NCBI RefSeq assembly: GCF_000764305.2
Contig: NW_025931631.1
Coordinates: forward strand, 310,001 to 374,000
Direction of reading: 5' to 3'
DNA length: 64,000 nucleotides
Source of the DNA: Hyalella azteca
Taxonomy: Eukaryota; Arthropoda; Malacostraca; Amphipoda; Hyalellidae
Every line of letters starts with the position of its first letter. Position 1 is the first letter of the stretch. A program made the translations under genes and the position numbers. Below the pieces are notes generated by a model. That model ran no database searches. It was not told the origin of the DNA and saw only the letters and a list, made by a program, of their open reading frames with translations. Positions 9,801 to 22,499 of this stretch are shown in pieces.

Positions 9801-12266
9801 ATGCTGCTATTGGGTACAAGGTAATTCATGCATGTAATTTGTAAGATATGTACCCCAATGTAATTTTACCTCAATTTATGTATAGCTAATTATATGAGAG
9901 CAGATGAGTGATTATTATTTACTGATTTTTAAGCAAAATGTATAAGCAAAACCCTGTTTTTATGTGTGGATTGAAGCTTCACATTCTGTACAGGAAGATG
10001 CACCTGAACCATATGGGGTGCAGGCTGAGCACACTGTGCGTGTCAACTACTTTGGTCTGCAAGCTGTTTGCAATGCTCTCTTCCCCCTCCTCCGGCCCCA
10101 TGCTCGGTGGGTGACTTTTTGAAATTTGGACTTGCAATATTAAGAGTTCTGAAAGCTGTTAGGGTTTGCAGGTGTTTATATTGAACAAAAGGAACCTAAT
10201 AACATTGGATGATAATCATAAATTGCTCAGTGCCAGTGGGAAATTCTTGGAGCATCACTGATTCTGTAAATGCATAAACTTGATTATTCTATCAGCTTCA
10301 AGGTACTTATTTCTTTGCTACAGGAGAAAAATGTAATTGGGGGACTGTATAGTAGAAGCAAAAGTATGTTGTATTTCAAATCTGAAATAAATTGAAATTG
10401 TATGTAGGGGAAATAACTACTTGGTCAAACCACTGATGTTTTTAATTTGTAAGTGGAAATTAATTTTGAATATGAAATTACAATATTAGAAAAGGCATTG
10501 TCCGGTGGCTAACAAATTTGAGTTCCTTGGACATCTTGATTTGTACTTACTAATTGTGTAAAACAGAGCAGACTTTGACTTTACTTTTGTTGTAAATAAT
10601 CTGAGGAGTACAAAACCATTTAGGTTTGATCATTTATTCTCTCTCAGTCCTGGCTTGTATCGCTTTGTTAATAGGCATTCGTTCTTAATGAATTCATTCA
10701 ATCATTCTCTTTTTCAATTAATTGATTGGGTATATCATGTTCATAGCTATCTGCTGGTATTTCCCCAAATCAAAATTCAAGCTCAAAACCTTAAACAAAT
10801 TTAAGCTTTAGATTAAGTTAGCCTTGGACAATCTATTTATCACCAGAGATCACAAAAAACCTGCAAAACACTGTACCAAGTACCATTACGTATATTACAT
10901 TTGTGCTGTGAACCGCATTATGAGCTTGTGTCTTACTAATAATAATCCAATGTAGGCATTCAGTGAAGAACATAGCCAATTTTTACAACATTCTTGAATC
11001 ATTTTTCTTGGTTTCTTTTTCCGTTTCATAATCAAGTTTTAAAATTAATGTCAAATGGTATTTCAAACATTTCTTAATTGTGTTGGAAATAATGTTTTAA
11101 TTGAAATCAACAGTGTGGTGAATGTGTCATCATCTGTTGGGCATCTTTCTTGGGTGAATGGTGAGGAACTCCGCCGGCAACTTGCTGACCCGGCGCTCAC
11201 GGTGGAACAGCTTGACAACATCATGCGTGACTTTGTCAAGTGGGTTGAACTAATTGACAAATTATGTGTTGCCTATGTTTTGTATATACACCTCCAGATG
11301 CGGGAGGTATTAAGGGAATGTTTAAACACCTTCAGACGTAGGATGTAATGGTTATGATATTTACCCACCTATATAACCCTGATATTGCCCTATTATGCTG
11401 ACATTGCGTGGCTGCATAAGTTTACATTGCATCAACGGAGACCTCTTCAATGCAGAGCTGCTGCTGCTGAGAAAAAGCAGCACGTGCAGTTGGGATGGCG
11501 GGACGTGCAATATGCACCTTACGTAGCCAGCAAGGTGGGGGTGTCTGCGCTGACCAGGATCCAGCAGCGCATGCTGGACCAAGACCCGCGGGAGGACATC
11601 GTTGTCAACCACTGCCATCCTGGCTACGTCAAGACAGACTCAACAGGGAACAAGGTACTTCATGAAAGTTTATTTATATGAATAATTTATTGATACTTGT
11701 TTACTGTTTAGCAGAAAACGTTTTGCTTGTTGTACCTTATTGAAACGTGGGCTTAATTAAATCATGTTTCTAATTGAAACCTGTACATAATTGAAACGGA
11801 TATTTAGTTGACTCGGATATATACCTAATTGAAACGGGTACCTAATTGAATCGCGTTTCTAGTTGATACGTGCACATAATTGAAATGGGTATGTACCTAA
11901 TTGAAACTTGTACTTCAATGAACTGTGTACATCATAGCAATTCAACCTTTATATTGCTCATCAGAATACCTATCTTTAAGCTACTCCTATATCTGTATAT
12001 ATTCATTTACCTGTCAAAAGTAAATTTATCTCGCTGTACCTATTTAAAAAAATTATAATGGTACCTAAGAATTGTATCGTTTGAATTCTCCCTAATATTG
12101 TGTCTTGGAATGTCAGGGAGTATTCACCGCCGAGCGGGGGGCAGTGTGCCCCACATACCTAGCCCTGCTGCCCCCCAACGTGGCTTCTCCCCGCGGGGAG
12201 TACGTCTGGCATGACAAGGTGGTCCTCGACTGGGTGAACGCAGACCTGCCTCATCCCGGCTACTGA
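6827..12266 (+). CDS. CBR1: Carbonyl reductase (NADPH) 1-like, gene B
   Basis: Short-chain dehydrogenase/reductase of the CBR1 family, expected to reduce carbonyls with NADPH in the cytosol. Six exons: 6827-6850, 9554-9820, 9994-10106, 11114-11239, 11456-11654, 12117-12266, giving 292 aa (human CBR1 is 277). All introns are GT-AG and phases join. Exon 1 supplies MSTPRIFV directly before VTGANKGIG, fixing the start. Visible motifs: TGANKGIG at residues 10-17, NNAA at 90-93, VVNVSS ending at the active-site Ser (about 141), YVASK at 199-203, and C-terminal YLALLPPN. Intron 1 (2.7 kb) carries a TIR element with a nested MITE. The 3' UTR starts with a minisatellite, and AATAAA occurs at 12857. 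Gene C is the inverted paralogue and copy A a partial duplicate. Substrate is unknown. Confidence 0.9.
7332..8343. mobile_element. 1-kb TIR element with TA flanks in intron 1 of gene B
   Basis: The left end reads CTGCCAAACGGGGTAATAAG. The right end, read inward, is CCATCAAACAGGGTAATAAG. Both are followed by GGACAGT and flanked by TA, suggesting a 2-bp TA target duplication. No coding region was found. A 182-bp MITE (7645-7826) is nested inside. Relatives lie at about 20870-21252 (truncated) and 55139 onward, and a shorter cousin at 20280-20684. Confidence 0.7.
7645..7826 (+). mobile_element. 182-bp hAT-like MITE
   Basis: It begins CATAGTGGCAAACCAC and ends GCTTTGCCACTATG, giving 12-bp inverted ends. 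GCCTACG lies on both sides (the left copy is 2 nt away), fitting a decayed 8-bp duplication. A second copy of identical length in the opposite orientation is at 23041-23222 with an exact 8-bp duplication, which supports the hAT-type assignment. Confidence 0.75.
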
Positions 12267-12284
12267 GCCCTCGCTACATGTGCG

Positions 12285-12412
12285 CCTTAGAGTGTGGGAT
12301 GCCATGGCATGTTGGACGACGTGTGTGTCTCAGAGTGTGGGATGCCATGACATGTTGGACGACGTGTGTGCCTTAGAGTGCGGGATGCCATGACATGTTG
12401 TACGACGTGTTT
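12285..12412 (+). repeat. 43-44 bp minisatellite in 3' UTR of gene B
   Basis: Three units homologous to those after copy A, sharing TGTGGGATGCCATG, ATGTTGGACGACG and TGTGTG. It starts about 18 nt after the stop codon. Confidence 0.85.
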
Positions 12413-13949
12413 GCTTTAGAATGTGGTATATTTGTCTGAATGATTGGAATGTTTTCATACAGTAACCGAATGAACCTTAAAAATAAGCTGTAGGAATTGT
12501 TTTTATTGCAATATTTATACCAATTATTCAAATTTTTCATGTATTTTTTCTGATTTGCATATGTCATTGAGGAATTAGAATCGAAAAGATATGTTGAAAA
12601 CCAAAAAATGATGCAAGGTCTCTTATTTAGAATTAAGATAGGATAGATGAATTGTGTTACAGTTCGTTCTTCCAAGCGAGAGCCTGACAAAAATATTTAG
12701 TTTTAATCTCTGTTCTAACTATATTCATGCTAGAAGAAAAGTCGAATATCTGTGTGACGGAAGATTCAAATTATTTGCTTGAGCTGATTTGGGTGGGAAG
12801 AAAGGAAAGTGCGTTGACAACTTGGTCACTTATTTGTTTAGATACATGTGTAGGCAAATAAAACGTATGCAATGCGTCATTAACTTAAAGCTTTTCCATT
12901 ATATACTAAAGCTGATTGGACATTGCTTTTATGTTTTATCGTTATTTTTTGCTGGTTGTGGTGCTCATTGGTATTTACGTTGTTTTACGAAATACGGCGT
13001 AGTTTCTATGGTGATCGTTGTTTTTATTGATGTGTTCCATGATTCGTTTGATTGCAGTGTATTATTTTACTATACTTTTACTACTTCTTACTATACTTTT
13101 ACTTTTTCTCTGATGCCCTTTTAATCCAAACTAATACTCGATCTCATTGTTTGATGTGGCTTTAGCTTATCGGGCTCAACTTTGTAACCTTAACCAACCT
13201 CCCCGCTCTGCAACATCAACCCGCCATCACAGAACTGTTCACCCTGCTCACTGTACTTCACTCCAATCTTACCTAGCGGAAGTAACTGAACCAGTTACTC
13301 TGTTGTGTCCGCGCTGAGCATTCCACTTCCTGTATTCCATTCAATACATTCTACTAAAATTTACTCATCGCTGAAAGACTTCTCTACTAGCGCACACGTT
13401 GGCAGCTCTGCTTCCCCTACTCGAGTTACGATTATCCGATTGTTATCGGCAGTTCTTCCTATTATGATAATCCGACTGTGATCAGTGTTGCCAAAACTTG
13501 TCCTGCAGTGTTGTTTTCTTGTTGCTATTAGTATTTAATACGAGGTAAATATAATGGTTATATAAATGTTACTGATATAACTGAACATGTTTTGTATTTA
13601 GGCTGTTGAAGACTTTTTTCTGTCATTAATTATTTGGGAAGTTGTATCATTAAGGTTTAATAATAGATACGGGAATTACAAGTTGCGTTGATTTTTCGTT
13701 CTGGGCTTAATACATAATCAAGTACGCTTGGATTATTAAAATATATAGTTTAATGTTGCAATTAAACTTTATGCTCATCTTAACTCAGTGTCGAGATGCG
13801 GCTTCCCCACGTCAAGCATTCGTAATATTTTCAACTTTGAGGTCGTTGGGCATCTTGGGTTTTTCTGTTAAATACTAATGAAAACGCAAGTTTGTTGGAA
13901 GTCAGATACAGATCTAACTGCTTTGTCTCGTCTTGTCATTCATCATCAC

Positions 13950-15110
13950 AGCTATTATCGTCTAAACTCTAAAGCCTGGGTAGCGAGAGTTATATGTGTT
14001 ACTAGCAGGTTAGCCCGGCGTTGGCTGGACTTGAGAATTCCTGCAATTTTTGAAATCCCGATCCCGTCATTCCCATAACTCCTACTCCCGGAAATAGTAA
14101 GAGCTTTTTTTTAATTCTAATTACATCCAAGAACCGTTCGAACCCACATTTCACAATTAAGATAGGATCTTTGATAGGATCTCGATCTTTGGACGCAGCC
14201 AATCGATGTGGCGCGCTTCATCGGCCTCGGAACGGACTAGTGGTTGACGTTGCTACAACAACAACAATGAAGATATGACCCCCATTTTACTCTGCTTTGG
14301 ACGATTTGAAATTTAATATTAATCAATTGTACAATCAAATAACTTACAAATCGATATCCTGACTCTGTAAGTCTCTTCGATACGCGCGCCAACAATCCCT
14401 ATGTATTATACATAAGGCGGCATTTATATTTATATCGCCACGTTTCAAGACGCATAAACAAGTATGTGCGATATGTGGAAAGACAACAAGTTCTGAAATG
14501 AACTGGATGAAAAATAGCTTAAGAAGTTATCCCGTAAAGTACTTTTAATGTGAACGAAAGACAGAGTAGAGTTGCGGATAAAGAACAAATTCAGTAATTT
14601 CACTACATTTTATTTCTGTAAGGCACAACGTGCAAAATGAGTGCTACTAATAACTCGTATCGGATAGCGTCTTCATTAATACTATTTTTTATAAGAATCT
14701 ACTACGGAGGCACAAAGTTTATCCGCATAGTAAAAACGAATGAACAGAAAAGATGGTACTACAGAGGCACAAAGTCTATCCGTACAATAACAAATAAGTG
14801 AACAAAAAAGATATAGTTCTAGAGAACTGAAATATTTCAAGTCAACGTTTGTCAATGTGAAATATAGAGTGAAGCACAGGACGATAAAAAATGTACCTGA
14901 AATCTGGACACTCGCAGTAATGCCCCGTCGCTTAATTAAACGCGACTGTTTTGGGGGAAAAAATTCGAAAACCTATCCAGATGAATACAATTAAGTTTTT
15001 GTGCAAATCAAACGAACACAGGAACTGTTCCCTGATAACACTTATCAGTATCAACATCATATAACTCAGACACATGAAGGAGTCAAATTGTCCTAATAGT
15101 GACTCCCTTC
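13950..15110. other. Intergenic stretch without a recognisable gene
   Basis: From the end of the segmental duplication to the dispersed repeat I see no gene. A roughly 75-bp local duplication is present at about 14690-14825 (shared CGGAGGCACAAAG / CAGAGGCACAAAG and TATCCG). Most of the rest is AT-rich with short frames only. Confidence 0.5.
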
Positions 15111-15119
15111 CTCACTCAG

Positions 15120-15255
15120 AGCATAAGCTAAGCAGTGAGCAAACGTAGCATTCGCATACCCTCAAGCCGGGCAAAAGTAGGCCATGTTGACTCGCACGAG
15201 GGCAAAAAGTGCACTGCCATTCGGACAAAAGTCATTTTTTTCTCTGAGTGCTACA
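15120..15255 (+). repeat. Dispersed repeat copy (CTCATTTCTGTGAGTG family)
   Basis: It contains GAGCAAACGTAGCATT, GGGCAAAAGTAGG, GACTCGCACGAGGGCAAAAA, GTGCACTGCCATTCGGACAA and TTTCTCTGAGTGCT. The order matches copies near 30815, 38870, 59830 and 63181. The nature of the element is unknown. The stretch from here to 16270 shows nothing else recognisable. Confidence 0.55.
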
Positions 15256-16271
15256 GTGTGACGGTGAACTCTCAAGTCAATAATTACATATAGTGGAACA
15301 GGAATCACACCCACGAACATTAACCAGTCCTGTAATCGAGAGCAAAATCTTGCACGATTTCTTACTTGATGGCAACAGTTTTCTCGAAGTGATTAAAAGT
15401 TAGCTCAGGAATTGAAAAAATATACATAATAAGGAATGTTTGAAACTTTCCGATGTCACGTATTTTCGATGAGCTTAATACAAGACCTTACCTTACCTTA
15501 AAAACCTTAATACAAGAGTTTAATCAATCATGAACATTTGAACTTTCCCTGGCTGGTACAAAGATAAATAAGCGTTCGATGATAATTATTCAATCATTTT
15601 TCTGAACTATTTTTCAAAATATTTTTAACTGATACATTGCAACGGCTTTCTATTCTTTATTTTCCGATAATCTGTGACGATACGTAATAATTACGGATGG
15701 TTTCAATTTCAATTTTTTCAATTGTGAGCTCTCATCTCCAGATTACATTTTTTCACTATCAATATACTACTACACCAATAAGTGTATAAAATACTCTGAA
15801 TTTAGGTATACATAACATAACTATTTCCACAGTGTAGTGAAAAACTAAAAATTGATTACCGATCATTCAACAAGATATTGCAAGATTTAATGGGTAACAT
15901 GGAAATGGTTCATATTTTGTGACCTCTTTCATTCAACAATCAATATAATGTCAACCAGTCTTAGCTGGAATATACCACTAAGTGTATTGTAAATATTTTT
16001 CCTTCTTGAGGGATTTATCGAGCCTGGAAACTCATATATGGAAATAATTTCAAGCCTTCAAATTTTGCTGAAAATCTTATAAGTATTGGGGTCGATGGTT
16101 CACTAAAATACTTCATAGGCAGGCCATATTGAATTTTGATGCGCAGAAGTGGTGAACAAAAATAGAAGAATTTCAGCAAAAACTTGCAAAACAATGTGCT
16201 TTCTTTAAAAAAATTAGTCATGTGCACATCGGATGATCTGGAAGAAAAAACTAAAGTACACAATGAAAGCA

Positions 16272-16372
16272 GTGAAGGCTGAGCTCAGTAAACGGGAGGT
16301 AGCAGGGCTAAGGAGTTCAGTAACTGTGAGGAGACAGGGCTGAGGAACTCAGTAACCTGGAGGAGGCAGGGA
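16272..16372 (-). repeat. About 40-bp repeat overlapping the stop codon of gene C
   Basis: Three imperfect units of the plus-strand type AGGGCTGAGGAACTCAGTAA plus CCTGGAGGAGGC lie end to end. The innermost contains the last codons (PPPGY-stop) of reductase C; the outer two are in its 3' UTR. Terminal coding sequence thus appears to have been copied into the 3' UTR. Confidence 0.6.
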
Positions 16373-19300
16373 TGCGTCCACCCAGTCAACAACCTGCTTG
16401 TCGTACCAGAGGTACTCCCCACGAGGGGAGGACACGTTGGGAGGCAGCAGCGCCAGGTATGTAGGGCACACCGCCCCCTGCTCGACGGTCAACACGCCCT
16501 GCCACACATCAAACAATTACATTAATACACAATATTAATATTAAATACGATACTGACCCAAGAAAATGATATCATAAACAATATTTTGAGTGAAATACTA
16601 GAAAAATTATTCAAAAAGCTCTCTAAACAGAGCATTAAGCAAAACATTCTGCTGAGGTTTCATCAAAGCCAAACATTTTCATGAGGTATTACAGTAAAAT
16701 TAATTGGACGAGTTACCCTGTGTGAGGTCATGTCTGTGTCAACATAGCCAGGATGGCAGTGGTTGACAACGATGTCATCCCGCGGGTCTTGGTCCAGCAT
16801 GCGCTGCTGGATCCTGGTCAGCGCAGACACCCCCACCTTGCTGGCACCATAAGCTGAATTCTGCCATCCCAGCTCACCATGTTTGTTCTCTGCTGCAGCT
16901 CTGCAACAAAAGGTTTTTAATAATAACTCTCTAATTATATTCAGCATTGCAATATTCAGCTCTGCAATGATCTCAAGTCTGCAATGATATTCAGCTCTGC
17001 AATGATCTCAAGTCTGCAATGATATTCAGCTCTGCAATGATCTCAAGTCTGCAATGATGTTCAACTGTCTTTAGAGTAGTGAGAGGAACACTGAAATATT
17101 CAACTTGAGACAAACATCATAGAAGTTGATGGAGAATATATAATGTCCGAGTTGAATCATATGTTTGAGATACCTACTTGACAAAGTCATGCATGATGCC
17201 ATCAAGTTCATCCTCAGTGAGGGTTGGGTCGGAAAGTTTCTTGCGGAGTTCTTCTCCGGGCACTTTGGTGAGATGACCCACACATGATGACACATTCACC
17301 ACTCTGTTCATAAAATTTGATGTTTCAAATTTAATAAACTGGCATTATTTAAACATAAAAAATTTGTGATTTTGTGACAGAAATTTACATTTATGTTCTT
17401 GTATTTTAAAGAATATTCAGTTGAGTACAATTATTTGATAGCTTCAAAAGCGATTGTATTTTTTGTTATTTCATGGCTGCATCCAATAATAGTTGTATGA
17501 TGTTTGTTTGTGTGGAAAAGTCATAAGCGACAGGCCAAAGAACTTTGATGGCATTATCAGTTTTAATTTTCAATGAAGTAAACTAGAGATTGATTGACAT
17601 TTCATCAGATCTTAAAATTTTTTGAATGATGGGTTAAGGGTAACTTGTTGGAGGTTAGCATCAATCACTGGTTAGTAGTTTTAAACTTGGTGTTAATGGT
17701 CGCTTTTAAATATGACAAAAATAATGGAAAACAAATTTGACGTGCATGCGGTTTCTATATTGCATTATTTCTGCATTAGTATATATATGACTCCATGAAC
17801 ATGTAAGAACTACAGGGTGATTCACAGAAACTTCCTAATTTGAAAGCTCAACAACAAATAACTTGTAGTAAAGATATTACAACATAAATTTCATTGAAAA
17901 AGATATTACTTGAATGTTTTTATCACTTAGTTTCAAAGAAGACATCAAACATATGACAGCCCCTCTTGTCAATGTATTTAGTGGGTCAGTTTTTGAAGTT
18001 TTGTTCAACTCGCTGAAGCATATTGATGGGTATGGTGGCGATGGTTTGGCGTATGTTGTTCTGCTAATGCGGTAGGGTCCTTGGACAGCCATTGTAAACA
18101 ACCAATTTAAGATAATCCTATAAAAAATCTCATGAAGCCAAGTCTGGGGTGGGGATTGGGTGGGCCAAAGAAGGTCACCTCTCAGGGACATGAGGCTCAA
18201 TGCAAAATGTTGTCTCAGACGGAGACAACTCTACAAAATGGCCATGAGAAAAGTATGCTTTAACAGCAAATGCATGCTGCTAACCTTTCCAATGCATAGT
18301 GGCAACTCACTAGGAGACACTCAAAACTTCATGAACTTGCCTTCGATATGAAATACTCTCTGCTCTTTCCCTACAACATCTGGCTTCTTGGCGCAAATAA
18401 AAAAACAATAAGTTTCCACGAATCACCCTGTAACATCACATCACACTGCATGCACTTCAACTAATATTATAAAGTGCAGGCATAAAAACATGATGAGTAG
18501 TTCTGAATAAACATGCATTGCTATAACATTTAAGCGCAATGATTCATTTGTGCTGTAGTTTGCAACATATTAATGATTCACTGCTGCAGCAAGGATCTTG
18601 TCCTGGCATACACAGTTGCTCACGTGGAAAATTGTTTTTGTATTATAGATGACTAGTACTAAAGTTCTTGCTAATTGTTATAAAAAACTAATTAAAACAA
18701 ATTTAACTTCCTAGGTTAGTAATTCAGGTGCAACTTACCGAGAATGGGGCCGCAGGAGAGGGAATAGAGCCTTGCACACGGCTTGCAAGCCAAAGTAATT
18801 CACACGGATAGTGTGCTCAGCTTGCACTCCAAATGGTTCTGTAGCATTGCCCTGAAAAATTTATATTTCAGTTATTAAACAACAACTGTGATTACTGTTT
18901 CCCAGCTTTAACAATAAACAAACACAACCAATTTGTTATAATAAAAGTCAGAATTTTACCAATAAATATTTCCTACTAATTGCAAATCACCAGATATCAC
19001 TGCCATAGGTAACTATATGTAGGTAGGTATAGGTATACATATAATACAACTAATAAATGATCACCTCCAAACTGCTGACAAGTGTATTAATATGAAACCA
19101 CAAAATTAACTCAAGAGTATTTCACAATTGTATACCAGAAGCAATTTTTTTTCAGTTGAAATGTAATCAGATATATTTTTTACCATTTATATATATTTAA
19201 GCTTCTGAAATAAATACAGCACGTTTTTTCAATTATGAACCATTTATTTTTGGGAGTGTACAAAAATACAGTTAATGGCAGCATTTATTCCCATAAAAGG

Positions 19301-22259
19301 AAAGCAGAACACATTTATATCTATGAAAATCTACAATCAGAATATATGCACACTCAGATAGAGTTGAGATTTGAAAAATAATATACATTTAAAAATTACT
19401 TTTTAAAGACAACACTTCCAAAGAATCCAGTATCTCCAATCTTGCAGATGTACAATGAATTTCTCATCTAATTTTCGAAAATTAAAGAAATTTACTTTTC
19501 AATTTTTATAATATATATAAAAAATTTTAATATATAAATTTTTTTCCAAATTATTTATTCTAATAGGATAAGTAGAAGTGTATTAAATTTTGATTACAAG
19601 ATTTGTAGCAGACAGACAGACAGACAGACAGACAAGAAGTGAAGTTAAAGAGAAGTGTTGTAAAAATATAATAAATACCTACATACATGGGTGATGAATT
19701 CAGAAAATATTCTTCAACCTCTAAACCAAGTCTTACCTTGTATGCAATAGCAGCATTGTTGACAAGAACATCAAGACCGCCATGTTCCTTCTTGAGGAAT
19801 GTGGCAAAAGTTTCAATGCTGGAGGCATCATCAACATCAAGGGGATGAAAACGAGGCTTGAGACCAGACTTGGCAAGGTCCTCCACTGCCTTGGTGCCTC
19901 GCTCAACACTGCGAGCTGTCAGGTAGACAATGGACTCACTGCCAACTGCTTCACACAGAGCCTTGACAGTGGCAAGACCTATGCCTTTATTGGAACCTGT
20001 CACCTGAACAAAGAAATTTGGGAAAAATTCATTTAAAAGGCAGCTTCAATGATTTTGATATAAATACAACATTCTGTTGTATATTTTTCTATTAAGACAC
20101 TTCTGGAAACTTTTAAATGTATAATAGTTTGTGGATTGCAATAAAACATAAAGAGATACCTATAATGATTGAGCATTTGAGTTACTAAATGCTTCCTCAT
20201 TAAGATATATAGATAAAAAAATCTAGTACCTGGCATATCAAGATGCCATTTAATGTAAATAAAAAATTTAATGTAAATACCGTAAAATGGGGTAACTTAG
20301 ACCACTTTTTTTTTTATAAGTGATGCCATTTTTTTACTAGCTAAATTAAACAAGTTGCGGTCATGTCAAAGCGGTCAGACTGCATTAACGTGTGCTGAAC
20401 TTACAGTAGACACAAATTTTATTGTTGCCGTTTGACTGTTTAAGGGTAAAATTAGAGATTTGGGGTAACATGTGCATGGACTTTGTAAATAAATTCGCAC
20501 CTCGTAAATGGCTTTTCATGGCCGAGATATGGAACTCACGGCTTGGTGAAATGGAATCACGGCTCGTAGAAATGGAATCACGGCTGGCAAATCCATAAAA
20601 TCACGGCTCAAAAAATTCAGTCGCGGCTCGCCAAGTAGATATATTCCATGCCCACCCGCCGGTCTAAGTTACCCCATTTTACGGTATATGACATTCTATA
20701 ATCTATGCACAATTTTGTGATGACCGACAAATCGACGATGCACTAATTTTTTGACAAGTGAATTTTTTTTGCTGAACAAGGTAAATGTAATCAACATTCT
20801 TTGTTTTCAATCAATTTTTTTCTTAACTGGAGCCTTTGTCAACTGAGGTTCTACTGTAAATGCGTTTTTGGGGGTGTCCCGAATAGCCCCGGGGGGGTGT
20901 CCCGAGTAGCCCTGCCGTGCGGAAATGGTCACCATTTATTTTATTGAGGTATGTAAATTCCGCAAATAAAGTTTTCATGCTGACACTTATCTTTTTTACT
21001 ACAGACCTTAGCAGAAGTAACTTTTCAAAATATTGTTTTTCACAATTTTTCCAGGAATTTTTCAGAGCTAGTAAATGTAGGTAGTATTTTTGAACTTCCT
21101 TTATACTACATAGATAGGAAAAATGTTGACATTTATGCCACTATATTTAGTTTTGCAATATTCCAATTAGTTTTGCTACTTAAACAGTTTTATGCCGTGT
21201 CGGAGGACTGTCCCGAGTTACCCTGCCCGTCCTGAGTAGCCCCGGTTGATGGTACTTAATAGGGTCATAATATAGATGAAATAGGCTGTAAGGTAAGTGC
21301 AGCCTGCAAGTATTTTTGTCTTGCACCAAGGTGGCTTCAGGTTAGTTCAGCAACTTCAGCCTAATAATCCAGATCCAAGAATATTTTAGGCTGAGTTTCT
21401 TAGTTTAACATTAGATATTTAACTTTTAATGAAATCTTCAAAAAATGGTTAGGTAGCAGCATAATAGCAGCTAAAAACTTATTTTTTTTAATAAAAATAA
21501 TATTTACAGCACAAAATATGAAACCCACAGGCCACACCCACAGTGCAACAGTGGCACAGTCCACACTCAAATATTCATTTTATGCTATAAAAATTGATTA
21601 ACTCATACTCTGATTACTCTCATAGCTCCATAAATTCTAAGACTAGCATCTAATGAACCAGATAAAAATTGTCAAAGTAGATTAGGTACCAATAGATTTT
21701 CACTATTTTTAACACTTTCTTGGTTCTTCTCTGTCCTCTCAATCTCAAGACTCAATCACTAGTCTCAATGTGTACATTGATTCATTGAATAATGTTTATT
21801 TCATCAAATATGTGACTGTGACTTAGTGGGGCAGTTGGATAAACCAGCTGCAACTGTACTATCCAGCTTGAAAGCTTTGGGCAGCTTTAGACTTTAGTAG
21901 GCAGTAGCGCGGTACGGTATCAACTATCAACCTCTAACTTCTCCAACTCCAAGGGGCAAACTCCGATCAAAATGACATCATTCAACAATTATAATATGGG
22001 TATAATTCCTATCATCATATGGTGTAGTTACTGTAGTATTCATAGGGCCTAGGGGTATAGGACTTAGATTCTATACAAGATAGATTTCTAAATTCTAATA
22101 CCTAGGTAGGTATTACCGAATACCGTATTATAATGCATACTTTTGTATAGCATTACGACTACCTTATTCTACCTATAGGACTTAGATTCTAGGCAGATAG
22201 TTACCGATATTATTCATTAATAAGTTATTGCTCACCACAAAAATCCGGGAGGCCGACAT
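16349..22259 (-). CDS. CBR1: Carbonyl reductase (NADPH) 1-like, gene C
   Basis: Inverted paralogue of gene B with the same six-exon layout and phases: 22236-22259, 19737-20003, 18739-18851, 17178-17303, 16717-16900, 16349-16498, giving 287 aa. Exon 1 encodes MSASRIFV with donor GTGAGC; exon 2 opens VTGSNKGIG (nucleotide-binding glycine motif). NNAA precedes IAYK, VVNVSS holds the active-site Ser, and YGASK (residues 193-197) the catalytic Tyr and Lys. The protein ends YLALLPPN...PPPGY. Exon 5 is five codons shorter than in B and closer to the usual CBR form (NSAYGASKVG). Exons 2 and 5 are nearly identical to B while the others are diverged. Introns hold a Tc1/mariner remnant, a TIR MITE and a truncated TIR element. 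NADPH-dependent carbonyl reduction is expected; substrate unknown. Confidence 0.9.
16945..17057. repeat. 35-bp minisatellite in intron 4 of gene C
   Basis: Roughly three units, each GATCTCAAGTCTGCAAT followed by GATATTCAGCTCTGCAAT, lie just upstream (in gene sense) of exon 5. Confidence 0.85.
17811..18432 (-). mobile_element. Degenerate Tc1/mariner-like element in intron 3 of gene C
   Basis: The termini TACAGGGTGATTCACAGAAA and its inverted counterpart (TTTCCACGAATCACCCTGTA) bound about 620 bp, with TA at the edges. The minus strand encodes the C-terminal signature of mariner-like transposases: NNIRQTIATIPINMLQRVEQ, then NFKN, IDKRGCH and MFDVFFET, with stops and frameshifts. It is an inactive remnant. 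Confidence 0.7.
19607..19635. repeat. CAGA microsatellite
   Basis: Six or seven CAGA units lie in intron 2 of gene C, about 100 bp from exon 2. Confidence 0.85.
20280..20684. mobile_element. 405-bp MITE with perfect 24-bp TIRs
   Basis: Both ends read CCGTAAAATGGGGTAACTTA followed by GACC, exactly inverted, and TA flanks both sides. The interior includes tandem phrases such as ATGGAATCACGGCTCG. It lies in intron 1 of gene C. The ends resemble those of the 7332-8343 family (GGGGTAA core). Confidence 0.85.
20870..21252. mobile_element. Truncated copy of the 7332-8343 TIR family
   Basis: Read on the minus strand it starts CCATCAACCGGGGCTACTCA and follows the left portion of the 7332-8343 element (shared TATGCCACTA, TTAGTTTTGCAA and ACAGACCTTAG blocks). 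It lacks the nested MITE and the right terminus. It lies in intron 1 of gene C, the same intron and gene-relative orientation as the copy in gene B. Confidence 0.6.
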
Positions 22260-22499
22260 CTTCTATTATAAATGTAATAAGATAAGTGAGATAAGGAGCT
22301 AGTAAGTCTCAGCTGCAGCAAAATCACTGGGACTGACTTCTGACGACTCACGAGTCACGACTGAGGCAGATCAAAATCATCAAATGATCAATCGGTTCGG
22401 TGGTTCACCGATCGTAGTCACTTTGTATAATCTCAGTTCGCAAATTAGTAGCGGAATGCCCAGCAAGTTTCAATTTTGGAGCAATGGAAGTTCAAACTC

